Source of the DNA: an uncultured Phascolarctobacterium sp.
Lineage (GTDB): Bacteria > Bacillota > Negativicutes > Acidaminococcales > Acidaminococcaceae
Length of the DNA stretch: 64,000 nucleotides
Direction: 5' to 3'
Assembly (NCBI GenBank): GCA_900541915.1
Contig: UQLS01000004.1
Location: forward strand, 93,011 to 157,010
The notes below the pieces were generated by a model that was not told the origin of the DNA, did not search any database, and saw nothing but the letters and a program-made list of their open reading frames with translations. The position numbers and the translations under genes were made by a program. Positions 1 through 5,998 of this stretch are shown here, piece by piece. Each line of letters begins with the position of its first letter. Within the stretch, counting starts at the first letter, position 1.

Positions 1-157
1 TGGCATAGCCCTCTATCGCCTTCATTACGGTACCGCCGGCTAAGCCCAGCTCGCGTGCTTTGGCAATGATTGCTTTATACAGCGGTTCATCCCCAAGCAT
101 AACATCCTCACCGGTATAGATTTTTAAAAAGGTTATTTTCCTGAATTCGTGCTCCAT
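1..157 (-). CDS. DUF190 family protein, 5' part only
   Basis: This is the first 52 codons of a leftward gene that runs off the window edge. The start is ATG at 157, preceded on its strand by a GAGGGTGA ribosome-binding site. The visible protein has a basic start, the segment LKIYTGE, then LYKAIIAKARELGL and GGTVMKAIEGY. This is the layout of DUF190 proteins, small PII-like domains often found near fluoride channels or as cytosolic sensor proteins. No function can be assigned from the fragment, and no crcB is visible in the window. Confidence 0.8.
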   Translation of the reverse strand, partial: MEHEFRKITFLKIYTGEDVMLGDEPLYKAIIAKARELGLAGGTVMKAIEGYA

Positions 158-214
158 ACACTTCACCCTCTCTAAATAGAAGACAAACGCCTAATGAACA
201 TTCATCTATAAATT

Positions 215-243
215 ATTATAGCACGTTTACAACATATATGTAA
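215..243 (-). promoter_or_regulatory. Predicted sigma-70 promoter of the DUF190 gene
   Basis: Read on the minus strand: -35 TTACAT (238-243), 17-bp spacer, -10 TATAAT (215-220). It lies about 60 bp upstream of the DUF190 start codon. Confidence 0.55.
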
Positions 244-450
244 GCTTCCGCTGCAACACGATAAAAAAATAAATTTTTCTTAAAAACACAAAATATAGGC
301 AGGAATTTTATAACATGCGTAGAATACAATATATAGAAAAATAAAGGAGATAGTTACCAATGAACATATAATATATTGTGCAACATCCTGACGGTTGTAG
401 CCGTCGGATTGATATAGATGGCATGAAATTAAAATTTGGGAGGGATGCAT

Positions 451-891
451 ATGTTGAAGAAAATTCTCGTTCCGGTAGATGGCAGTGAGGTTGCAAAACG
501 TTGTCTCGATTTTGCAATGGGCGTAGCCAAAGTGAGCGGCGGTGAACTTCTGGTAGTGCATGTTGCAATTCCCTATGATTTCACCAAGGTTCCTCCCCGC
601 AAACCGAAAAATGCTATCGAAGAGGCCGAAATGGCCGCAAAAGCTCCTGAACCGACTCCGTTGGATATTGCAGAAGCTTATCTTAAACAGGCTGGCTTCG
701 ACAGAGCCACCTATCGTACCATTGTTGATATTGACCCGGCTGAAAGAATTGTCGAATACGGCAAGACAATGGATGCTGGTATGATCGTTATCGGCAACAG
801 AGGCATGGGTCATTGGGCTCAGCTCTTAATGGGCAGTGTGAGCTCCAAAGTGGCACAGACCGCAGAGTGCCCGGTAGTAATCATCAAATAG
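451..891 (+). CDS. Universal stress protein, UspA family (ATP-binding type)
   Basis: A 146-aa cytosolic single-domain Usp. The start LKKILVPVDGS is the usual first strand and nucleotide loop. Near the C-terminus GNRG-x9-GS fits the G-2x-G-9x-G(S/T) motif of ATP-binding Usps, followed by CPVVIIK. ATG at 451 is chosen because GGAGG at 439-443 sits 7 bases upstream; an upstream TTG at 436 would overlap this ribosome-binding site. Usps of this class help cells survive stress and growth arrest; the specific role is not deducible. The gene is monocistronic, facing away from DUF190 and ending in its own terminator. Confidence 0.93.
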   Translation: MLKKILVPVDGSEVAKRCLDFAMGVAKVSGGELLVVHVAIPYDFTKVPPRKPKNAIEEAEMAAKAPEPTPLDIAEAYLKQAGFDRATYRTIVDIDPAERIVEYGKTMDAGMIVIGNRGMGHWAQLLMGSVSSKVAQTAECPVVIIK

Positions 892-993
892 ATTTGCGTT
901 GACATAGATTGGAAAGTTTCAGGAAAAGAAAAATAAGGACTTTCCCAAATTTTATAGATGCTGCCAAGGTCGTCAACGGCAGCCAAAGGAAAG

Positions 994-1036
994 AGCCCCT
1001 CATCCGCCGGAGATGAGGGGCTTAAAAATTTTTATT
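994..1036 (+). terminator. Rho-independent terminator after the universal stress gene
   Basis: A 10-bp perfect stem (AGCCCCTCAT at 994-1003 pairing with ATGAGGGGCT at 1013-1022) is followed by an A/T-rich tract. It reaches the end of the convergent larE gene. Confidence 0.85.
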
Positions 1037-1856
1037 TTTCTTTCTTGTCTTCCAGCAGTCTGTTCATACTGCCGCTGGCAAAGCCTTCCAGATCAAGTGT
1101 TACATAGGCAAAGCCTGCACTGCGTACAGCAGCAATAATCTGCTGGCGCAGTTCATCTGCTGCCTGGGCAATCTGCTGTCTGTTAATTTCAATACGCGCC
1201 AAATTGCCGTGACAGCGCACCCGTAAATCCTTAAGGCCTAACTTGCGCAGCGCATCTTCTGCCTGCTCTACCATGGCAAGCTTGGCAGGCGTTATGGTTT
1301 CGCCGTAGGCAATGCGCGAAGCAAGGCAGGCATAGGCCGGTTTAGCGGCAGCTGCCAGACCATAACGTCGCGCCAGTTCCCGCACCTCCTGCTTGGTAAA
1401 GCCGCAGGCCAGCAGCGGACTGATAAAGCCCAGTTCAGCGGCAGCCTGCATGCCGGGGCGATAATCCCCTGCATCATCGGCATTAGCGCCGTCCAGCAAA
1501 GAGCTACAGCCTAACTCCTGCGCCTTGGCTTTAATCGCACCAAAAATCAGCTGCTTGCAGTAATAGCAGCGGCGGCTGTCGTTAGCGCAAAATTCCGGCA
1601 GCGCCAACGGTTCCGGCTGCAAGACATAAAGCTCACAGCCAGCTTCCTGCGCCGCCCTGCGGGCATCCTGACGTTCAAACTGCGGCTGCAGCGGCGTAAA
1701 GGCCGTAATAGCAGCAGCCTGCACACCGGCACGGCTGCAGGCAGCCAAAAGCAACGCTGAATCTACCCCGCCGCTTAAAGCTACAGCAGGCTTATCCAGA
1801 CCCTGCAGCAAGGCAAATAATTTATTTTCTTTTTGCTGTAATGTGTTAGCGGACAT
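1032..1856 (-). CDS. larE: ATP-dependent sacrificial sulfur transferase LarE
   Basis: A 274-aa PP-loop protein. SGGVDS near residue 29 is the pyrophosphate-binding loop of the NAD/GMP-synthase superfamily. RCYYCK, DGANADD, DYRPG and the KPAYACLASR segment are typical of LarE, which activates pyridinium-3,5-biscarboxylic acid mononucleotide with ATP and adds sulfur in building the nickel-pincer cofactor of lactate racemase. The cysteine in ACLASR corresponds to the sulfur-donating cysteine of single-cysteine LarE enzymes. No larA, larB or larC is nearby, so the partners are elsewhere or the protein serves another nickel-pincer enzyme. The upstream gap leads to the divergent thioesterase. Confidence 0.88.
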   Translation of the reverse strand: MSANTLQQKENKLFALLQGLDKPAVALSGGVDSALLLAACSRAGVQAAAITAFTPLQPQFERQDARRAAQEAGCELYVLQPEPLALPEFCANDSRRCYYCKQLIFGAIKAKAQELGCSSLLDGANADDAGDYRPGMQAAAELGFISPLLACGFTKQEVRELARRYGLAAAAKPAYACLASRIAYGETITPAKLAMVEQAEDALRKLGLKDLRVRCHGNLARIEINRQQIAQAADELRQQIIAAVRSAGFAYVTLDLEGFASGSMNRLLEDKKEK

Positions 1857-1960
1857 TTTTTCTCCTCATAAATTGCTGACAGTAAAATATTACTCTTGCC
1901 AGCAGCAATAAATTAGCTTATTATTTATATGTTACGAATAAACGGGAAAGAAGGTACATT

Positions 1961-2347
1961 ATGTCTAATTTACAGGCCGGCCTTACCGGCACCGCCACTA
2001 CCCTCGTTACCGAGGAAAACACCGCTATCGCCATGCGCAGCGGCGCTCTGCCCGTCTTTGCTACTCCCGCTATGTGCGCGCTGATGGAAGAAGCAGCCTG
2101 CAGCGCCATTAGCGGCAGCCTGGAAGAAGGTATGGGCAGCGTTGGCATTACTCTTAAAATAACTCACGGAGCACCCTCTGCTCTGGGCAGCCAGATTACG
2201 GCAACTGCTCAGCTCACCTGCATCGAAGGCCGCAAGCTTACCTTTTCGGTAGAAGCACGGGACGAAGGCGGCGTTATCGGCAGCGGTACCCACGAGCGCT
2301 TTATTATCGACAACGAAAAATTCATGCACAAACTGCTGGACAAATAA
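1961..2347 (+). CDS. Thioesterase family protein (FlK-like hotdog fold)
   Basis: A 128-aa small hotdog protein. The segment VFATPAMCALMEEAA followed by GSVG and, further on, a strand ending GSGTHERFII matches the family containing the fluoroacetyl-CoA thioesterase FlK and many uncharacterised acyl-CoA thioesterases. The glutamate in MEEAA is the usual catalytic acid position. Substrate unknown; fluoroacetyl-CoA is unlikely in this context. The gene is divergent from larE and has its own terminator. The start is ATG at 1961, preceded by an AAGAAGG ribosome-binding site. Confidence 0.75.
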   Translation: MSNLQAGLTGTATTLVTEENTAIAMRSGALPVFATPAMCALMEEAACSAISGSLEEGMGSVGITLKITHGAPSALGSQITATAQLTCIEGRKLTFSVEARDEGGVIGSGTHERFIIDNEKFMHKLLDK

Positions 2348-2356
2348 GTCCGACAT

Positions 2357-2384
2357 AAGCCGCAGCCACGCTGCGGCTTTTTTA
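2357..2384 (+). terminator. Rho-independent terminator after the thioesterase gene
   Basis: Stem AAGCCGCAG / CTGCGGCTT with a short loop, followed by TTTTTAAT. It abuts the end of the convergent membrane-protein gene. Confidence 0.85.
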
Positions 2385-2954
2385 ATCTTTCAGCAGCTTT
2401 AACTGCGGCACACCTGAGCAAACTGCCCGCCACAGCACAGCTGCTATGCTGAAATCTATCAGTGAGTGCAGCATGGTACCGCCGCCGACCAGACCTAATA
2501 CGCTCATTACATAGCCGCCTGCCAGCTGCTGCACACTGAACATGTTGCCGGCAAAAAAGAACGGCGTTACTACAATCACTTCACATACGGCGTGCACAAA
2601 GGCCAGCACTAAATTCAGCAGCAGCAGGCCGGAAGCGCTGTCTGCCAGCCCGGGCTTTTTCTTAAGCAGCCATGCACCCAGCAGCGCAAAAACAATATGG
2701 CTGGCAGCACGCAGGGCAATAATCAGCGGTGTGGTTACAAAAAATCCCAGCGCCGAGCCGATACAGACCGCCAGTGCTACCATGGGCGAAATAAACATCG
2801 CCAGAAAGACAGGCACATGGCTTGCTAATGTAAAAGACATAGGACCCAGTACTATTTTAGGCATAAACATCGGCACTGCCATCCCCACAGCGCACAATAC
2901 ACCTGCCAGTACCATCTGAAAAATTCTCTTACTGTTCAAATTCATCAGCTCCAT
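2382..2954 (-). CDS. ECF-transporter S-component-like membrane protein
   Basis: A 190-aa protein with about six hydrophobic segments and few charged residues. Length, the start AGVLCAVGMAVPMF and a loop carrying the segment GPMSFTLASHVPVF resemble substrate-binding S components of energy-coupling-factor vitamin importers, in particular niacin- or unassigned-type subunits. The energising EcfA/T module is not in the window, as usual for group II ECF systems that share one module. The substrate cannot be read from the sequence. Start choice is uncertain: ATG at 2954 or the in-frame ATG three codons later; neither has a clean ribosome-binding site. Confidence 0.6.
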   Translation of the reverse strand: MELMNLNSKRIFQMVLAGVLCAVGMAVPMFMPKIVLGPMSFTLASHVPVFLAMFISPMVALAVCIGSALGFFVTTPLIIALRAASHIVFALLGAWLLKKKPGLADSASGLLLLNLVLAFVHAVCEVIVVTPFFFAGNMFSVQQLAGGYVMSVLGLVGGGTMLHSLIDFSIAAVLWRAVCSGVPQLKLLKD

Positions 2955-2983
2955 CAGGAATATATTTTATCTATTATAGCACA

Positions 2984-3017
2984 AAACAGCAAAGGCAGAG
3001 CCTTTGCTGTTTTTTTA
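2984..3017 (-). terminator. Terminator of the amino-acid ABC importer operon
   Basis: A 13-bp perfect stem (AAACAGCAAAGGC with GCCTTTGCTGTTT, 3-base loop) lies directly after the ATPase stop codon on the minus strand. A T-run is present on both sides, stronger on the plus strand. Confidence 0.7.
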
Positions 3018-3023
3018 TTCTGC

Positions 3024-3782
3024 TTATTTTAAAATAACTTTGAGGAAAGCTTTCAGACGCTCGTTGGTAGGATTTTCAAAAATCTCTTTTGGAGTTCCCT
3101 GCGCCTGCACATGGCCGTCAGCCATGAACACAACCTTGGTTGCAACTTCGCGGGCAAAACCCATTTCGTGAGTTACCACTACCATGGTCATTTTTTCTTC
3201 GGCCAGCTCACGCATGGTCTTTAAAACCTCGCCGGTCAGTTCCGGGTCCAGAGAGGAAGTGGGTTCGTCAAAAAGCATGATAGACGGCTTCATTGCCAGA
3301 GCGCGGGCAATAGCCACACGCTGCTGCTGTCCACCGCTGAGCTTGCGGGGATATACGTCGCGTTTATCCAGCAGGCCTACTTTAGCCAGCAGTACCTCTG
3401 CTTCGCGGATTACTTCTTCTTTATTGCGTTTCTGTACCTGTACGGGCGCTTCAATAAGGTTCTCCATTACCGTCATATGCGGGAACAGGTTAAACTGCTG
3501 GAATACCATGCCCATTTTGCAGGCAATGCGGCGGCTGTCTTTTTCCGCTGCGTATTCTACACCGCTGCCGGTATCTTTAACCAGTGTTTCGCCGTCGATA
3601 ATGATACTGCCGCGGTCAATAGTTTCCAGCTTGTTCAGACAGCGCAGAAGCGTACTCTTACCGCCGCCGGACGGTCCGATTACCGCCACAACCTCACCTT
3701 CGGCAACCTCCAGGTCGATACCTTTGAGTACCTCAAGATTCTGGAATTTTTTATAGATATTGCGTGCTTCTATCTTGTTCAT
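3024..3782 (-). CDS. Polar amino acid ABC transporter ATP-binding protein (GlnQ type)
   Basis: A 252-aa ABC ATPase: Walker A GPSGGGKST, signature LSGGQQQR, Walker B with IMLFDEPTSSLD, switch histidine in VVTHE. It energises the importer formed with the two upstream genes. ATG at 3782 is chosen because GGAGG lies 8 bases upstream; the longer frame to 3839 has no ribosome-binding site and would overlap the permease gene. Third gene of the operon binding protein - permease - ATPase, with 16 bases between permease stop and this start. Substrate probably a polar or charged amino acid. Confidence 0.93.
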   Translation of the reverse strand: MNKIEARNIYKKFQNLEVLKGIDLEVAEGEVVAVIGPSGGGKSTLLRCLNKLETIDRGSIIIDGETLVKDTGSGVEYAAEKDSRRIACKMGMVFQQFNLFPHMTVMENLIEAPVQVQKRNKEEVIREAEVLLAKVGLLDKRDVYPRKLSGGQQQRVAIARALAMKPSIMLFDEPTSSLDPELTGEVLKTMRELAEEKMTMVVVTHEMGFAREVATKVVFMADGHVQAQGTPKEIFENPTNERLKAFLKVILK

Positions 3783-3798
3783 TGTCTTCTCCTCCGTC

Positions 3799-4443
3799 TT
3801 ACTGATCATATCTGGAGAAGCGTTTTTCCAGACGTTCAAAAAGCATGGTCAGCACCAAAGTTGCCAGCAGGTAGAATACACCGGCTACCAGGAAAGGTGT
3901 AATATCAAAGTCGCGCTGTACCAGGTTACGGGTAGTGCGCATCAAATCGTTCATTGCCAGTACATAAACAAGGGAGGTATCCTTAACCAGGGTAATGGTT
4001 TCGTTGCTTACAGGCGGCAGGATAAGTCTGAACACCTGCGGCAGCACAATGCGGCGCATGGTCTGCACATAGTCCATACCCAAAGTGCGGGCTGCTTCAT
4101 ACTGTCCTTTCGGTACAGCCTGAATACCGGCGCGGAAAATCTCGCAGAAGTAAGCCGCGTAGTTCAGTACGAAAGCTACCAGTGCAGCTTCAAAATCATC
4201 CAGACGGATGCCGACAGCAGGCAGTGCATAGTACACAAAGAACAGCTGCAGCATAAGCGGTGTGCCGCGCAGCAGCCATACATACAGTCCGATGACCTTC
4301 TGCAGCAGGGTAATAGAAGAAACCCTGCCCAAGCTTAAAAGTACACCCAGCGGTATACTAAGCACGATAGTGATTAAAAATACCTGTGCTGTTACGATGC
4401 TGCCTTCCAGCATCTGCGGAATGATTCTGATAATATAGTCCAT
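3799..4443 (-). CDS. Amino acid ABC transporter permease (HisM/GlnP family)
   Basis: A 214-aa inner-membrane protein with about five membrane segments. The cytoplasmic EAA loop that contacts the ATPase is visible as EAARTLGMDYVQTMRRIVLPQ minus its last residue. One permease gene only is present, so the transporter probably uses a homodimer. It lies between the binding protein and the ATPase in a single operon. Start ATG at 4443 with a GGAG-type site (CGGAGAGT) upstream. Confidence 0.92.
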   Translation of the reverse strand: MDYIIRIIPQMLEGSIVTAQVFLITIVLSIPLGVLLSLGRVSSITLLQKVIGLYVWLLRGTPLMLQLFFVYYALPAVGIRLDDFEAALVAFVLNYAAYFCEIFRAGIQAVPKGQYEAARTLGMDYVQTMRRIVLPQVFRLILPPVSNETITLVKDTSLVYVLAMNDLMRTTRNLVQRDFDITPFLVAGVFYLLATLVLTMLFERLEKRFSRYDQ

Positions 4444-4473
4444 GATACTCTCCGTTATTCTAAGATAAAGTAA

Positions 4474-4498
4474 TGGGCCGAATCAGCGCTTCGGCCCA
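4474..4498 (-). promoter_or_regulatory. Intercistronic stem-loop in the amino-acid ABC operon
   Basis: A perfect 9-bp stem (TGGGCCGAA / TTCGGCCCA, 7-base loop) lies between the binding-protein gene and the permease gene with no strong T-run. Such hairpins after binding-protein genes usually stabilise the upstream message or cause partial termination, giving more binding protein than membrane subunits. Confidence 0.6.
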
Positions 4499-4519
4499 CA
4501 GATAGTTACTATTTTACTC

Positions 4520-5293
4520 TTAATATTTGGTGATGTCTACACCCATCCATTTTTCTGAAATCTTTTTAGCGGTGCCGTCTTTCTTCATTTCAGCCAAAGC
4601 TTTGTTAATCTTGGGGCTGAATTCTTTGTCGTCTTTGCGGAAAGCAACTGCTACAACTTCGTCACCCATGTTTTCTTCCAGAGCTCTGTATTTGCCAGGG
4701 TTGAGTTTCATGTAGTAACGAGCAAGTACGGCGTCAACTACCATAGCGTCTACACGGCCTGCATCCATATCCATAAATACTGCTGCAAAGTCAGGATATT
4801 TTCTGTAATCTTTCAGAGAAGTTCTCAGTTTGTCATCTTTATCAAGGATGTAGGAACCGGTGCTGTCGTCCTGTACTGCCAGTACTTTGCCGGCCAGGTC
4901 AGCAATCTTTTGTACATCGGAGCCTTCCGGTACAACTACCAGCTGGGAGTTAACCATATAAGGATCGGACAGAGTATAGGTCTGTTTGCGTTCTTCATTA
5001 ACGGTGAAGCAGTTCCAGATAGCGTCAATGCGTTTGCCTTTCATTTCTGCTTCTTTGGAAGCCCAGTCGATAGGTTTGAATTCAACTTCCATGCCTGCAC
5101 GTTTGCATGCTTCACGTGCCATATCAATATCGTAGCCTACGATTTCATTGTTCTCATTGCGGAAGCCCATGGGAGCAAAGTTATCATCAAGGCCGATAAC
5201 CATTTTTTTCGGTTCGTCGCTGCCGCAGCCTGCTGCCAGCATCAACACGGTAAACAAACTCATCAATACAAGTAAAAGCTTTCTCATCTTCAT
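4520..5293 (-). CDS. Amino acid ABC transporter substrate-binding lipoprotein
   Basis: A 257-aa extracytoplasmic binding protein. The N-terminus MKMRKLLLVLMSLF continues into a lipobox LAAGC, so the mature protein is lipid-anchored at Cys 23. The body is a family 3 (SBP_bac_3) domain: VIGLDDNFAPMGF, EIVGYDIDMARE, later GRVDAMVVD and a C-terminal EKWMGVDITKY. First gene of the importer operon and directly behind a good promoter. Ligand likely a polar amino acid; not resolvable further. ATG at 5293 has GAGGGG 9 bases upstream. Confidence 0.93.
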   Translation of the reverse strand: MKMRKLLLVLMSLFTVLMLAAGCGSDEPKKMVIGLDDNFAPMGFRNENNEIVGYDIDMAREACKRAGMEVEFKPIDWASKEAEMKGKRIDAIWNCFTVNEERKQTYTLSDPYMVNSQLVVVPEGSDVQKIADLAGKVLAVQDDSTGSYILDKDDKLRTSLKDYRKYPDFAAVFMDMDAGRVDAMVVDAVLARYYMKLNPGKYRALEENMGDEVVAVAFRKDDKEFSPKINKALAEMKKDGTAKKISEKWMGVDITKY

Positions 5294-5348
5294 TTTTCAT
5301 AACCCCTCTCATTTGTTGTGTTGGTGTATGTATCTTTGCTATGGTCTT

Positions 5349-5377
5349 ATTATACTTTAGCTTGCTAAATTTGTAAA
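5349..5377 (-). promoter_or_regulatory. Predicted sigma-70 promoter of the amino-acid ABC operon
   Basis: Minus strand: -35 TTTACA (5372-5377), 17-bp spacer, -10 TATAAT (5349-5354), about 55 bp upstream of the binding-protein start. Confidence 0.7.
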
Positions 5378-5467
5378 GTGTTAAAATGATTTTTTTCAAA
5401 AAATTTTTCCTGTGCCTATGTTATAATAAAAGTAAAGTTTACAGCATTAAATGAGGGGGAATTTAAT

Positions 5468-5809
5468 ATGTTCTGTACTGAAAAGCACACCGATATCTGC
5501 CAAAACCGTTTCGGCGGCAAAGGCGAAGTAATCCTGGAGCATTTAATTGACGAAAAGGTATATGACGGCAAGGTAGTTATGTATGCCCGCGTCATCTTAA
5601 AGCCCGGCTGCTCCCTGGGCTATCACAAGCACGAAGGCAACAGCGAAACCTGCTATGTTCTGCAGGGCACTGCCGCTTACAGCGACAACGGCAAGCCCAT
5701 GACGCTGCACGCAGGCGATACTGTTTTCTGCCCGGATGGCGAAAGCCACTCTCTCGAAAATATCGGCACTGACGACCTTATCGTCATCGGACTGGTACTC
5801 AAATCCTAA
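5468..5809 (+). CDS. Cupin domain-containing protein
   Basis: A 113-aa single cupin. The first metal motif is visible as GYHKHEGNSE (two His and a Glu) and the second as PDGESHSLEN. Both belong to one small beta-barrel, as in many dioxygenase-like or sugar-binding small cupins of unknown substrate. The gene has a GAGGGGGAA ribosome-binding site and its own terminator, and lies divergent from the amino-acid ABC operon. Confidence 0.85.
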   Translation: MFCTEKHTDICQNRFGGKGEVILEHLIDEKVYDGKVVMYARVILKPGCSLGYHKHEGNSETCYVLQGTAAYSDNGKPMTLHAGDTVFCPDGESHSLENIGTDDLIVIGLVLKS

Positions 5810-5815
5810 AAACGC

Positions 5816-5846
5816 AAGCCGCGGGTCACAAACGCCTGCGGCTTTT
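5816..5846 (+). terminator. Rho-independent terminator after the cupin gene
   Basis: Stem AAGCCGCGGG / CCTGCGGCTT, one mismatch, followed by TTCTATT. Confidence 0.7.
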
Positions 5847-5998
5847 CTATTGGCAGAATAATTATGTAACTATTTTTTTCGCACTGCCTCGGAAATTTAT
5901 TTTACAATTAATCCATAAAGTATTAAAATCAATAATGATTGATTAAATACTGTTATAATAATATAGGAAAGAATTTGTAAGTTTTATCGGAGGTTTCC

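Noticed and set aside
360..371. Three-codon ATG-AAC-ATA-TAA frame behind AAGGAG upstream of the stress gene
   Set aside because: Too short to judge; no attenuator or repeated amino-acid codons follow.
389..412. Small hairpin GACGG/CCGTC in the leader of the universal stress gene
   Set aside because: Only 5-6 pairs, no known regulatory motif and no T-run.
280..813. Long open frame on the minus strand opposite the universal stress gene
   Set aside because: It overlaps a clear Usp gene, starts without a ribosome-binding site and its translation has no sensible composition; it is a shadow of the real gene and of AT-rich leader.
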